A stretch of DNA of 64,000 nucleotides from Lepidostoma basale. Taxonomy: Eukaryota; Arthropoda; Insecta; Trichoptera; Lepidostomatidae. The stretch is from NCBI GenBank assembly GCA_022606425.2, contig JAHDVF020000578.1:682001-746000 (forward strand), in the 5' to 3' direction. Position numbers and translations under genes: made by a program. The notes beneath the pieces were generated by a model. It was not told the origin of the DNA. It did no database searches and worked only from the letters and a program-made list of their open reading frames with translations. Positions 9,440-19,876 of the stretch are shown here, in pieces; position 1 is the first letter of the stretch, and the number at the start of each line of letters is the position of its first letter.

Positions 9440-9790
9440 GTTTTTTCATTTATATAAAGAATTTTGACAGGTGTAAAAATAAATTTTTCATTTGTTCCAA
9501 AGACAATTTGAAAAATTTCTTAATATTTTTATTTTGTTATTTTATTTTATTTTATATCATTGTATTTTATATTATTTGTTTTAGATTTATTTTTTGGATG
9601 TTGGACGATCGAAATGTGCGTGAGAGATGCCTATTGGTGGCGATGAGGTTCGCAACCCATCACACCGCGTCTCCCGCGGGGCGAAAAGAGAAGGATGGAG
9701 TGCCGCATCGGTAAAAATGTGACAGTCCATTCTTTCTGCCTACCCTTTCAGGAAGCCGGCGTAATGGTTAGTTAGTTAGTTTTAGTTAGT
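9440..9790 (+). mobile_element. composite repeat (Penelope-like end + LINE-A tail), copy 2
   Basis: AATTTTGACAGGTGTAAAAA and TTTGTTCCAAAGACAATTTG are joined to GATGCCTATTGGTGGCGATG, GTTCGCAACCCATCACACC and the LINE-A terminus with (GTTA)n, the same order as copies at 1.27, 32.0 and 49.1 kb. The internal part is shorter than in the 32-kb copy. Confidence 0.75.
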
Positions 9791-10130
9791 AAAAAAAATA
9801 ATTTATACGCAATGGGTAAAATCCAGTATTTGTCTATAAGTATTTGTATCCATTTAAAATGTTGTATTTATTATATAGTTTAACACCATTGTTCAAGAAA
9901 AAATACATTTAAAAAATGTCTTGTTCTTTCATCTTTCATAATATTTATTTTGTTTCATTAGCAATAATGTTATCTACGGGAAATTATATATTGTTAATAG
10001 TATACAAAGCATCAAAGAACTTTGATGCTTCTATATTAAAAAATAAATTTGAATTTCCCGCCACAATATAAGAGATAGCAACAATATAAAGCGGCATTTG
10101 ATTAAAACATTCAAAATTCAATAAAGCTGA
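9791..10130. repeat. MITE M terminus fragment and a small hairpin
   Basis: 9800-9860 carries the M end (CGCAATGGGTAAAATCCAGT and TATTTGTCTATAAGTATTTG). A perfect 11-bp hairpin, AAGCATCAAAG-AA-CTTTGATGCTT, lies at 10007-10030. The rest is AT-rich. Confidence 0.6.
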
Positions 10131-10569
10131 CATCTGTTTTGAAAAATTCTATTTGATTTAATTAGGCGGCGTATAATATTTCGCTACCTGGGAAATTCTT
10201 GCCTGCGGGTACGAAATTGTTTTTTGATCTTCCGGAGAGGTTTCGAAAGTCACTTGGGATAAATATTAATAAAACATCCCTCAGCTAATAATTTGGGGTT
10301 GTTTGTTTTATTTTATTTATGTTTATCTTGCGATACTCAGCCCGGCGGGCAACTGGGCGGAAAATGGTCCGGAATCTTCAAATTCACTTAAATTTTGAGC
10401 TGGAAGCCCTCAGATCGAACTAAGTGTTATAATGGCCAGTAATTTATATTGCGACGTCCCTTCGTCTTACAAAATGACAAATATTTAAAGCACTTCTTCA
10501 AAAAAATGTTTATACGAAATTTGAATTTTAAACAAAACATATTAATATTGTAATACATATCTGGTTTAA
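10131..10569. other. GC-richer, apparently single-copy stretch
   Basis: It contains GGCGGCGTATAATATTTCGC, GATCTTCCGGAGAGG and CTCAGCCCGGCGGGCAACTG with no partner elsewhere in the window and no coding frame. Candidate host non-coding sequence. Confidence 0.35.
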
Positions 10570-11004
10570 GTTTGGCATATAGATAGGAGTGTGACATCTC
10601 CAGGCGGCTTCTAACAATGCGCTAATGGCGGGGTAGTTATTCACATTGAGTTAAAAAGATGTTCTGCTTAATGCTTAATAAACATAAATCTCCATAGATG
10701 GCGTTAGTATGTAGATTATATATAGAGTAATCTTAAAAAAGATTAACATATGTAATCAAAATCTTCATAGATGGCACATTGAAACTGACATGTTAAATCT
10801 AGCATAGGACTTTAACATATAATAAATACAACTTCCAAAAATTTATCATACAATGTCATAAAGAAAGGTGGAATAGGGAATGTTGTAATTACATAAAGCG
10901 TGTGCTTAACCCAACCAATGACGGGTCATAAGTCCTGTAAACACCTTGATCAACCATAGTCAGTTTCCAATTTGCATCTTCGTCTCTATTGAGATACAAT
11001 TAAA
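10570..11004 (+). mobile_element. MITE M copy truncated by the mariner junction
   Basis: Left part GTGACATCTCCAGGCGGCTT and ATGCGCTAATGGCGG, then AGATGGCGTTAGTATGTAGA and AGGGAATGTTGT...CTTAACCCAACCAATGAC, to TATTGAGATACAATTAAAT. At about 11004 M sequence stops and the mariner coding region begins, so the terminal repeat is lost. Confidence 0.75.
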
Positions 11005-11481
11005 TCATGAAAACATATTATTTCGTCGGTTCAAAGGTTCATTATTGTGCCGGTTGAGTAATGCAACGCGGCAGTCAACGCGCGTTTGTTGATTTGCTTC
11101 ACTCAATTCGTGAGGTACCCACCTTTCAAGCTTTTTCACTTTCCCAATTTGCTTCAAGTGGATTAAAACAGTTTTATCACTAACACCGCAGCCTACAGCT
11201 AACTCGGACGTGGTTTGCGATGGATCCGCTTCCACAATAGCCTTCAATTCTTCATTATCAACTTTGGTCTCCAGCCGTCCACGGGGCTTGTTCTGCAGGT
11301 CGAAATTTCCAGAACGAAAACGTTGGAACCAAAAACGCACTGTGTTTTCTTTTGCGGCACCGTCGCCATACACATCATTAATCCTTCGAGCCGTTTCTGC
11401 AGCACTGGTGCCACGGTGGAACTCGTACTCGTAAATAACGCGATATTTCAAGTTTTCCATTTTGTAAACTGAGTGACGCAA
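11005..11481 (-). pseudogene. mariner transposase, N-terminal DNA-binding half
   Basis: A frame of 158 codons. The likely start is the internal Met at 11460 (MENLKYRVIYEYEFHRG). Residues about 8-60 form the first helix-turn-helix (GTSAAETARRINDVYG, VRFWFQRFRSGNFDL), and residues about 65-125 the second, with the conserved linker NKPRGR, SQTTSELA and GKVKKLERWVPHEL. A complete mariner transposase is about 345 residues; the catalytic D,D34D domain is missing here after LLNRHNNEP, so the product could bind DNA at most. Host derivation is not indicated. Confidence 0.85.
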
Positions 11482-11649
11482 AGAAAAAAAACAATTGAGG
11501 AAAAAACAAATGAATTATAATTTTCGAAACACAAATACTTGAGTAAATAGCTGTATAAATTTGAATTTGGAATTCCTAACCAAAGAGAAGATATTTGAGA
11601 TCAAAGTTGCCAGTACGGCAAAACGCCAATTTCATATGTAAGGACCTAA
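11005..11649 (-). mobile_element. mariner element, 5' half
   Basis: The reverse strand begins with a mariner-type terminal repeat, TTAGGTCCTTACATATGAAA (11649 back), preceded by TA (11650-11651), the mariner target dinucleotide. After a leader comes the transposase N-terminus. The element ends mid-gene at 11005, against MITE M; the 3' half and its terminal repeat are absent. Confidence 0.85.
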
Positions 11650-11679
11650 TATTTCATGGGAATGACATGTTTCACTAGA

Positions 11680-12475
11680 ATTTTTTTTTTTATATATATA
11701 CTTTGTATATACAACACTTGTATTAAAAAAATAAAATTACATAGACATGTTTCGGACAAACAGTCCTTCTTCAGTGATACATATTATAAAGATACATTTT
11801 TAATAATATTATAAAATTGTTTACATGATCTGAGGCCGCCAGGGCAAGAGTGGTCTAACCCCAGATTTAGACAATGGAGATAAATGCGATTGAAAATTTG
11901 ACGTTTTTTCCCCATTTTTTTTTTAAACTATATGGGTTAGGGTCTTCTTTAGTGATAAATCTTGTTTGTTTGGTGAATGTATTTAGAATAGTATTTTGAA
12001 ATATTGGGAAATATAAAGTTTAAGGATATTTTTTGATAGTTACTTATAATAGACCACATTTGACTGCATATATTTTGATTTTTTGTCAGAGTAAAGGAAG
12101 TATTTATGGCGATATCTATGTTTCCACTTGGAAATGGTGGTTAGATTATTTTTTCTTTTATAGTAGGTCACAAATAGGTGTGGGTTAGACCAGTAACTCA
12201 TTTTTTCAAAAAATGTTGGTTAGACCACTCTTGTCTTAGTGGCCTCATCTGACAGATATTATAAAGATTTATTTTGGAAGGCTTTTGTTATAACAAATAT
12301 TATGATTCAATTTAAAATTTAAAATTATAATTTTAAGTTCTTTTTGGGGTTCAGGTACTCGTAATTACTTACAACAAAGGAAATAAATCAAAGATTTGAC
12401 TTGATATAAAATTATTTGATTATTTATTTGAAATTTTTAATATAAGTGTTGTATATACAAAGTACATAAAAAAGA
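11680..12475. repeat. type F foldback element, about 800 bp
   Basis: Ends CTTTGTATATACAACACTTG (11700s) and its inverse CAAGTGTTGTATATACAAAG-like (12440s) mark terminal inverted repeats of about 40 bases. An inner pair, CCGCCAGGGCAAGAGTGGTC (11830s) and GACCACTCTTGTCTTAGTGG (12220s), is also inverted. The left arm carries a hammerhead-like core. No coding frame, so the element is non-autonomous. Confidence 0.7.
11744..11774 (-). ncRNA. hammerhead-like core, type F
   Basis: Reverse strand: CTGAAGA (11768-11774) fits CUGANGA exactly, then stem II GGAC-TGTTT-GTCC, GAAA, and palindrome ACATGT overlapping the GTC triplet (11744-11746). All invariant boxes are present. Stem I pairing next to the core is poor in this copy. 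Confidence 0.55.
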
Positions 12476-12578
12476 AAAAGAGAAATGAAACATCATAAAA
12501 ACACAAAGTATGGCGTATATAGAAGAAAAAGAAAATATTAGTTCAAATCCATCGCATAATATCAGTCGACAGTCGACC

Positions 12579-12840
12579 TTCGTGGCCGAGTGGTAAGTGC
12601 ATTGACTGCCACCCCGAAGGTTCCTGGTTCGTTTCCCGGAGAGGGCAGTGTGATTGTCACACTGTCTTTGGTCTGGTGTAGAATTCACGTGACAATAAAA
12701 TGGCGATAGATTAACTACCTATCACAGGTCACGAGAATCACTATGATAGCTATAATACTGTTTACATCGATTTGGCTCATGCTGTCATGATGTGAAGAGC
12801 GATTCAACAAAATAATAATAATAATGCTAATAATATCTGC
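12579..12840 (+). mobile_element. tRNA-headed SINE, (AAT)n-tail subtype
   Basis: The head has an A box (GTGGCCGAGTGG) and a B box (GGTTCGTTTCC, one change from GGTTCGATTCC), then the conserved hairpin CAGTGTGATTGTCACACTG, body GTAGAATTCACGTGACAAT and CTATCACAGGTCACGAGAAT, and tail GAGCGATTCAACAAAATAAT. The head resembles a tRNA but lacks a credible anticodon arm, so it is a SINE promoter. Confidence 0.85.
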
Positions 12841-13564
12841 AAACTATCGAAAAAAAATGTTGTCGACTTTTATCATGTAAGCAACTTCACATAGAATATA
12901 AGTTTATCTTTTCTTCTAATGTTAATGTCTATAATGATTTATGAGAGTCGAATAATGATATTCATTAATTTCGCCTTTTAAAAATTTCCTTCTGTCGTTT
13001 TGCTGAATGAAAAATGAGGAAAACGTCGGATGGGGAGTAAATCAAATCTGTTCGTGATTGATTGAAAGGAAATATTTAAATTTCATGAAAATTGTTCGTT
13101 TCTTTTTAATGCCTTTAAATTAATATTAATTGGTTCATTTATTCTGATTTATTTTTACTATATTGAATTACATACGATCAGTGAAAAACATTTTTCCAAA
13201 ATGAAAAACAGTTAGTTGAACAATTTATTAATAATGTTTTCCTCTACGTCGAAAAAATGGCACTTGATAAATAGCTTGTTATTATTTGTTTATTTGGTTT
13301 TTGACGGAATTGATTCCATTAATTTTTTTGTTGATACAGATAATTGACATAAATCTGAGTACATTTAAATACAGTAACAGTACAAATTAAGTCTATGACA
13401 AGTTAAGACGATATTATAATATAAGTTAAGAACATTTAGATCATTAAGGAAGGAAGGATTAATAAACAAATAACTAGAGCATTATGAACACGACTAACAA
13501 TTAGCGAGCGACGTGTTTTATTATATTGTGGTAGGGTTTCAAACAGGGTACAAGTAGTGACAAA
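12841..13564. other. AT-rich spacer, no gene seen
   Basis: Stops in all frames and no internal repeat partner found. Confidence 0.45.
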
Positions 13565-13566
13565 AA

Positions 13567-14011
13567 CTTTATGTTTTTTAGAGGTTTGGTTTTTAAACTG
13601 ACAACGTTGTTTTTACAGACTGTCAATTTGACAGTTGAAAGTTGATTTGTAGTTAATACGTTTTGGCATTTTACCATGAATAGACTGACGTCAGAACAGC
13701 GCTTGCGAATTATGCAAATTTATTTTGAAAATTATGGTTCGGTTCGCCAAACTTATCGTGCACTACGTCCATTTTACGGTGGACATAATCGTCTATCCGA
13801 GAAAGCCATTTGGAAGACCATGGATCGTTTTCGCACCACATACACTCTAGTAGATAATACGCATCCACAAAGATAACAATTGTCGAAAATTGGATTTCAC
13901 GATTGCGCTTCATTCGAGCTAGCATTTAAACAATAATGACATAAAATTATCGATTATTATAAAGGCAATATCATAGACATTAACATTATTTTCTCTAAAA
14001 AAAACACCTAT
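13567..14011 (+). mobile_element. DUF4817-type DNA transposon, internal deletion derivative, copy 1
   Basis: Inverted ends TGTTTTTTAGAGG (left) and CTCTAAAAAAAACACC (right) enclose the transposase N-terminus joined to its last codons (GTCGAAAATTGG, read as VENWISRLRFIRAS in another frame). The middle of the gene is deleted. The copy at 39.29-40.24 kb has the same fusion point. Confidence 0.75.
13676..13876 (+). pseudogene. DUF4817 N-terminal domain of a Tc1/mariner-like transposase
   Basis: A 66-residue frame: LTSEQRLRIMQIYFENYGSV, then RQTYRALRPFYG, NRLSEKAIWKTMDRFRTTYT. This fits the helix-turn-helix DUF4817 domain found at the start of several insect transposases. The frame stops at THPQR where the deletion junction begins. 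The catalytic domain is absent; it is probably not functional. Confidence 0.8.
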
Positions 14012-14452
14012 AGCATAAATTGAGTTGGTTTACAATTATTATTATTAATATATCTTTCTCTTGCTCCTACCAATGCGGTGGAAAGTTTTACTGACTCGTG
14101 GTGTCGTTTTAGATGCGCAAAATGTTTTAGTTGTAGTGTCCACCTTTCTTGTTGCATTGTTACAGTATATGAAAAATTACAATTTTGCAATAATTATACA
14201 AGGCTACTGGTCCACACCCATGGCCAATCTTATCCCACTCAGTTCTATATCCAGGACCAATCGGCCCCCACCCAAGGCCACTCCCTGTCACCATCCCTCA
14301 GTCTCCATCCAAGACTTTGGCCCCCGTCTAAGACCACCCTAGAACCATTCACACTTTCTCCCTACCCGGGTAGTTAGGTACAAATGTCGGACACAACCCA
14401 CTATATCTTCCAAGTAACCCTCCCCTCACAGTCTAACAATCTTGTTCTTCTT
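14012..14452. other. spacer with a C-rich tract
   Basis: 14205-14400 is unusually C-rich (CCAATCGGCCCCCACCCAAG, ACCATCCCTCAGTCTCCATC) with open but motif-free frames. It is probably low-complexity sequence; no gene is supported. Confidence 0.4.
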
Positions 14453-14935
14453 CTTCTTTCTCAGCCTATTCCCGTCCACTCCTGGACAAAGGCCTCCTCC
14501 ATTCGCTACCATGTCACTCTGTCCTGTGCAGACTGCATCCAGGTTATTCCGACGTGTCTGTTCAGATCATCCTTCCACCGTAGTTGCGGTCGCCCTGCAC
14601 TTCTTGTCCACTTTTCATCTGAGCTTCTGGCTACCTGACCGTGTTTTTTTCTCTCACCGTATTGTTTCTGACTCTACCTCCTTAGGCTTTATTCCTGACA
14701 TGGCTCTTTGGGTCACTCGTAGTTTCTCAGTACTTTGTTTGGACAATGTAACAGTTTCAAGACCATAAGTACCAACTGGCAGAACGCAGGCTTCATAGAC
14801 TTTGCGTTTCAGGTTTATCGGTATTTTCCAGTTTTTAAGGATGTAACTCATGTTTCCGTTAGCTGCCCAGCTTAGTCCAATTCCTCTTTTTAGCTCTGCG
14901 GTTTGGTTATCTCCAACAATATCCAACCTCAACAT
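14453..14935 (-). pseudogene. LINE-C C-terminal relic, copy 2
   Basis: The reverse strand reads SYILKNWKIPINLKRKVYEA, LPVGTYGLETVTLSKQS and LRVTQRAM, then, after frame breaks, sequence matching 4.1-4.4 kb. The 3' tail TTCTTCTTCTTC (reverse GAAGAAGAAGAA) is at 14450. Same family as 3.9-4.4 kb. Confidence 0.8.
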
Positions 14936-15685
14936 CAAAGAAAGAAATTTCCAACATTTGGGGGAGCAATAGCCTTCTGGCTGGTACTCCCGAAAAAACA
15001 ATATCCAAGATTGACTCTTATATTTATAAATCCTTTTTTTTCTTTTGTTTTGTGTGATAAAATTTGTTTGATAAATCATCGCTTAACAAAATTCAATTAA
15101 TATTTTGTGTTTCTTTGCTAATGTTTTCTCTGCTTAGTTAAACGATCTAATTGAACTTAACAAGATAATTTAATTAAAGCATTACGTTGTCTGTGATTAT
15201 TTCTATTAAATTTTCAGTAGTTTTCAGAATCTCGCGTTTAAAAGACATTTAAAGGAACATTCTGAGAGGAATCGCTGGACTCTGAGCTTTAATATTCGTT
15301 AAAGGTAGCTCTGTCGCTTGCTCCGCATACAAAAAGCTTTTAATTATCACAACGTATAATTAGCGTTTAAAATACAAAAAAACTGTGCGCGATGGCATCT
15401 ATAGGTACAGTAAAAATATAAACACCCAATTTATATGGATCTGTATCCATTTTAATTGTGCGATATCTAAATTGACCCATATATTATTATTATAGCTTGT
15501 GTGTTTAAAAATATTAGTTATCGTTTTTAAATTATAGTTCTCATTTATAGTTCTCATTCATATTCAAATGTAGCGAAAATCAAAAGCAAAACATGTTATT
15601 CCCGTAAAACATAATAAAACATCTAGGAAACAGACGTTTTCATTTGTATTAATTATTTAATATTTTATAACTTTTTTTTTAATGT
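14936..15685. other. AT-rich spacer, no gene seen
   Basis: Stops in all frames. 15595-15660 (AAACATGTTATTCCCGTAAAA, GACGTTTTCATTTGTATTAA) is a fragment of a type C repeat. Confidence 0.45.
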
Positions 15686-16062
15686 TTACAAATACTTGTA
15701 GACAAATACTGGATTTTACCCATTGCGGGTTAATCATTATTAAGGATTAATTGTATCTCAATAGAGACGAAGATGTAAATTGTTTTTTGCTGGAAACAGA
15801 ATATGGTAGTCGAGGCGTTTACAGGATAATAAATGGCGCTAGTGTAGATTGACCTAAAAAATATGAAGTGTTCTTAACATAGTATCATTTTGTCAGACGT
15901 GGTGGTCGTAAGAAGGGCGGAATGGGGAATGTTGTTAACATAAAGCGATCGCTTAACCCAACCAACAGATCGTAAGTCCTGTGAACACCTCGACTACCAT
16001 ATTCTGTTTCCAAAAAAACAATTTACATATTTGTGTCTATTGAGATACAATGTTATAACATT
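15686..16062. mobile_element. MITE M, most complete copy, right end clipped
   Basis: The left end is ACAAATACTTGTAGACAAAT with ACTGGATTTTACCCATTGCG, followed by TCTCAATAGAGACGAAGATG. The right part returns inverted (GTCTATTGAGATACAAT, ACCATATTCTGTTTCC), giving inverted arms of over 90 bases at 15730-15830 and 15965-16062. No coding frame; it needs a transposase in trans. Confidence 0.8.
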
Positions 16063-16261
16063 GTTAAAGAAACAATAAAGTATGATAAAATTTCTGGAAA
16101 ACATACGTTTTCATTCGTATCAAGAGAAAAATTTAAATATTGTAAAATTGTCTTGTTTCAACTAACCACGGCATTATCATTCATTCACATTATCATATAA
16201 TAATGCTACTTGTGGTTTAAGACTCGTATCTCTGTGTACAAACAGAAATCTTGTGTTTTTC

Positions 16262-16480
16262 TAACATTTTGAATGTATACAAATACTTGTAGGCAAATAC
16301 TCGATTTTACCCATTGCGGATTAAGATTAGGTGTAAGCATTAAGTAAAAAATCTTTATTAATGCACTTTGAAAGGCTTTGCAATTATCATACTGTGCTAG
16401 ATTACGCTTGGAGATGTCTCTCCAATTTTTATGCTTTTAACTTGGACCAGTTTTTATACAACGTGTGTTTTTCTAGATAA
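16262..16480. mobile_element. MITE M terminal fragment
   Basis: GTATACAAATACTTGTAGGC and ATTTTACCCATTGCGG mark the terminus, followed by the subterminal block CTTGGAGATGTCTCTCCAAT also seen at 54.95 kb. Confidence 0.7.
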
Positions 16481-16559
16481 TATTATAATAAACTAAAATT
16501 TGCTCAAAAAAGTTAATTACGTGAGGCTCCATATGTGATCTACGGTTTTGACCATAAAA

Positions 16560-16760
16560 AGTTTAGAATATTTCAGCTAGTTCCGGCCGGGGTGGAGAGG
16601 ATGTGAAGGCTTCCTTTGACGGAGGTTGGCGGAGTGCTCGCATCACCATAATGTGTCGAGGGGTAAACTAATTAGTACGACTCCCGGATAAACTACCCCA
16701 CAGGATGCTCCTAATGTACGCCCTACATTACAATTAAGACCAACGCTGAAACAACGAGAA
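16560..16760. other. GC-richer single-copy island
   Basis: It contains CCGGCCGGGGTGGAGAGG, GTTGGCGGAGTGCTCGC and CTCCCGGATAAACTACCCC. No repeat partner and no coding motif; candidate host non-coding sequence. Confidence 0.35.
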
Positions 16761-16960
16761 AAACTTCTCGTCATAAACAAAAGTTAAACATATTTTCGTT
16801 GACGATTTTTTTATGAAATTAAACACTGTTTTTTTGCTTTGGAATCTATTTTTCTCGACATGTGTTGAAAGCTTATACCTTTATCATCGGGAGAACGATA
16901 TAAACTGTTAATATCGTTATTATGGAATCCCACACTGTTAACGCCTAAAGTTTATCTAAA
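16761..16960 (-). repeat. type K repeat, degraded hammerhead-like
   Basis: The reverse strand has TCTC, CCGATGA, stem II AAAGG/CTTT, then AACA in place of GAAA, and CATGTC with GAGAA. It pairs with the better-preserved copy at 35.36 kb. To the right, TTATGGAATCCCACACTGTT matches the flank module at 42.95 kb. Confidence 0.6.
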
Positions 16961-17039
16961 ATTAAATATGCTAACAAAGCTACACTGAAAAAACACTAAG
17001 ATTAATTTTGCATAGAATCATGTTTACCCTCCTGATCTG

Positions 17040-17170
17040 TATGTATATAAAGAACTCGGTTTACAATAGTCTCACCAGTCTGTCGATGCCAGCGAGCCTG
17101 GCGAAACCGGTCGCTGTCGAAATAATGACAAAAGTGGAAGTAGTTAAAAAACGTCGTTTTATTTAATTAA
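17040..17170 (+). repeat. type D repeat, single arm
   Basis: It contains the type D motif block and the arm AAAAGTGGAAGTAGTTAAAA. The left arm is missing. Confidence 0.75.
17076..17117 (+). ncRNA. hammerhead-like motif, type D
   Basis: CTGTCGA (17080-17086), stem II GCCAG/CTGGC, GAAA (17103-17106), ACCGGT palindrome and GTC (17110-17112), with CAGT/GCTG stem I. It matches the 4.75-kb copy across the whole motif, including the non-consensus U in CTGTCGA. Confidence 0.5.
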
Positions 17171-17640
17171 CATTTAAAATGAACTTTCTTCAAGAGATTT
17201 CAGTAAAATCATTTGATTATCTTAAAATGAAATATTTTCCTCTTATAATTTCAGACTTCTAAGGAGATTCTTTAAAAATTCCGTCATTTTGGAGGATTCC
17301 ATCTTTATGGTATGTTCCGGATTATCTTCGGTCGGTTATTGATATTCTTCGACACCGTCAGCACATTCTGTTTTATCTCCCAACATGCAGAACCAACCTG
17401 CCTCTGGTGATGCTAGTGGGGAGAGCAATCAAACTTCTGAACATGATCGCTTCGGGGATTGACGTCTTTCATATCAGTGAAAGTTCGTTCAGAAGACAAA
17501 CACTATTGACTTAAGAAAGTATTTTATATTCCTAAAGTCGAGCAATCTCTCATGCGTTTCTGATAATATACAATATTTTACATCATGGTTTACCATAGCT
17601 GTTCTTAATAGATGACTTAAACTGTTATTGTTTAATTAAT
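17171..17640 (+). pseudogene. LINE-D C-terminus and 3' UTR
   Basis: From about 17308 to 17513 the forward frame is open: WYVPDYLRSVIDILRHRQH, LFYLPTCRTNLPLVMLVGRA, LNMIASGIDVFHISESSF, ending at TAA. This is the usual end of a Jockey-like polyprotein. The region before it appears at 34.49-34.96 kb in another copy. The 3' UTR (GTTCTTAATAGATGACTTAA) resembles the end of the compound insertion at 4.44 kb. Confidence 0.7.
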
Positions 17641-17805
17641 GCGAATGAAAACGTCAGTTTTCTAGAAGTTTTATTATATTTTATGGGAATGACATGTTTC
17701 GTCCTTCTTACGCATTATCGAATGTGACGAAACTTCAACTCGTTGCAGTTTATATACACTAGTGAATGAAGCAGAATATGGTTATTAACGAAAATTAAAT
17801 AATTA
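17641..17805 (-). repeat. type C repeat
   Basis: AACGTCAGTTTTCTAGAAGT, ATGGGAATGACATGTTTCG and TTCAACTCGTTGCAGTTTAT mark the commonest palindromic family here (15.6, 20.7, 22.5, 26.6, 29.9, 35.1, 37.7, 52.8, 56.9 kb). On the reverse strand it has a hairpin, GAAA, ACATGT and GTC, but the first box is degenerate (TCGATAA in this copy). Confidence 0.7.
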
Positions 17806-17880
17806 TTTGGATAGGTCCAGAAATATTGGAAAATGTTTTTTGGAACTCGTTAAGAAATTTTATGACAATGATTACATAGT

Positions 17881-18059
17881 TACTTCTTCTTCTTTCCGTG
17901 TCCTGTCAGGTCTCCCCAACATTGACTATCACCCTTGAGTAGGCCTGCCTATCCTGGGCAGCTCGGAACAGCTCCCCCACGGTCCTCAGCCCCGTCCACT
18001 CTCGGATTTTCCTCAGCCAGGAAACCCGCCTTCTTCCAACACCTCGTCGACCCTCAATC
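17881..18059 (-). pseudogene. LINE-B 3'-terminal copy with 9-bp target duplication
   Basis: On the reverse strand it encodes the end of LINE-B (VSWLRKIREWTG, AQDRQAYS-type frames) and its 3' tail. TTACATAGT flanks both sides (17872-17880 and 18060-18068). It is severely 5'-truncated. Confidence 0.75.
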
Positions 18060-18068
18060 TTACATAGT

Positions 18069-18754
18069 ATATCAAAAATAAGTTATTTAAGGTAGGACGA
18101 AATAAAGTGTTTCTCAGAAAAATATCTTCTTACAAATTGTTTTCAAATATTATATATAGATTCATAAGTCACCTTGAAATATGTAAAATCTATCTTAAAT
18201 GTGTTCATATTTTTTTTTCTAATATACTCGTAAAAGCCACGGCGATAATTTTTTTATAGAAATTGACTGTCTATTGCGCTTTCTTATTTCGACTATGGAC
18301 TACTCTTAGGGGGTACTATAATACAATCCTGCAATATCCTATCCCAAAGTCAATTTTCTATGTCGTGCCTTCGCCTTGTTAGAAGAAACAAGTGATAGAG
18401 GTGATGATTCTTTTCATCTTCAATAGTTATTGTATTATTAAACACCCTGTACTCTATTATTAACATGCACAAATAATTTAAATCGCGTTATTTGGACAAA
18501 GCAGATGCTGGTTCATGCGTTTATATACAGTTCCACGAGCGTCAAATAAATTAAAATTTTAATGCGACAAACGAGCGCGTGACTTTGCGAACACCCTATA
18601 ATTCAACGATTTCACGAAGCGAGTTCAGGAAAGCGTTAATTCTAAGAGCTATGGGTAGAATAATTTTTCGCAGTGCAGGAACTTTGTAATGCTTACTGCG
18701 TTCTATTAAATGCTGTATTTTTATCTATTAAGTAATTCGTGTTTTACTACATAG
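18069..18754. other. AT-rich spacer, no gene seen
   Basis: Nothing recognisable; stops in all frames. Confidence 0.45.
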
Positions 18755-18762
18755 CTTTATGG

Positions 18763-18956
18763 CAGAGGTTCCCAAACTTGTTTATTCCGTGGACCCCGTG
18801 CTGATTTATTTTATTTTGTGAAGACCCCCTGAATGGGAATGAGCTAAAAAGAAAACGTTGTTCAGGGACCCCCAAATCAATTTTAATTTTTCACGGACCC
18901 CCTGAATGATTCCAGGGACCCCTAGGGGCCCGTGCGGACCACTTCGGGAACCACTG
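18763..18956. mobile_element. hAT-type MITE, 194 bp, with 8-bp target duplication
   Basis: The terminal inverted repeats are CAGAGGTTCCCAAACTTG and ...CTTCGGGAACCACTG. The flanking octamers CTTTATGG (18755-18762) and TTTTATGG (18957-18964) differ at one base. An 8-bp duplication with CAGNGGTT ends is typical of hAT elements. No coding frame. Confidence 0.85.
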
Positions 18957-18964
18957 TTTTATGG

Positions 18965-19170
18965 GATTTGGAAATGGAATTTTAATAAATTTCATAATTT
19001 TGTTCATAATACCTTATTTTGCTCTATATTCTGTTCTAATATCAGCATTTGAGATTCTGTCGTACATCGTTCTACAACACTTACGTCTTAGGGACCTCAT
19101 CTCTACCGCATTTATTCTGCTCTTATCATCATGCTTCGCTTCCACAGCTGGTTCCATATTAAATATTTGC
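18965..19170 (-). pseudogene. LINE-A coding relic
   Basis: The reverse strand holds stop-broken sequence for the LINE-A block SRINAVEMRSLRRMC through NADIR...MNKIM. It is recognisable only by alignment to the copies at 35.8 and 56 kb. Both ends are missing. Confidence 0.65.
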
Positions 19171-19876
19171 TAATATTTGTAAATTCATACAAATGCAAAT
19201 TCTTAAATATCTCGATACATTAAAAAATTGACTTATTCCACTTTCAAAAATAATGGTACAAATGATATTTTTTGGAAATACGTTAGATTAAGTGTATTCA
19301 TTCAGCTAAAATTAGTCTATGTAGAAAAATTGTTTTGTTCCTTAACATATTTTTCTAGTAGCGAGGCCGGATACTGATCATACAACTATCGAACTAATCC
19401 TTGTTAAATAAACATATTTTCACAGCGATTGTATTTAATGACAGTAAAATTGATCAAAAATGTCGTCAAAACTATGTCAAATATGAAGCTTTATAAATCA
19501 AATTCTTTGATTAATGGTGCACGCGCTTATATGAATTATTTTTTTGACAAAAACAGCCAACCCGAGTTGCGCAGACAACAGACTGTTCAATTTTCCACCC
19601 TGGCCTTATTTTATGTCTGTTTGTCTCAATAGTTTCACTGTCACAAACCCCTAATTTAAAAAAATCTTAAACCTTGGGACCACCTCACTATTTTATAAAA
19701 AACATTTACATAAAAAATAAGATTAAAAGATATAAGATAAAATTCCATGCGTCTTCGTACCTCTTAAGACCAGTTGCGTCAACTTAATCAATAACCCTTG
19801 TAAGAAAACAGCATCATAGCAAGAAGAATTTTCCATATTTGAAAAACTTACTTTTTTATATCACAAAAACAATAAC
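19171..19876. other. AT-rich spacer, no gene seen
   Basis: An open frame at 19429-19632 has no recognisable motif and no homologous repeat in the window; I do not call it a gene. Confidence 0.4.

Noticed and set aside
11005..11481. Domesticated mariner gene of SETMAR type
   Set aside because: Truncated in the catalytic part, with mariner terminal repeat and TA in place; no fusion partner or intron.
12579..12655. tRNA gene
   Set aside because: A and B boxes are present, but the anticodon arm and acceptor stem do not fold, and the same head occurs in many dispersed copies with a SINE body.
14205..14400. Coding exon in the C-rich stretch
   Set aside because: Two frames are open only because of C-rich composition; neither shows a motif or start context.
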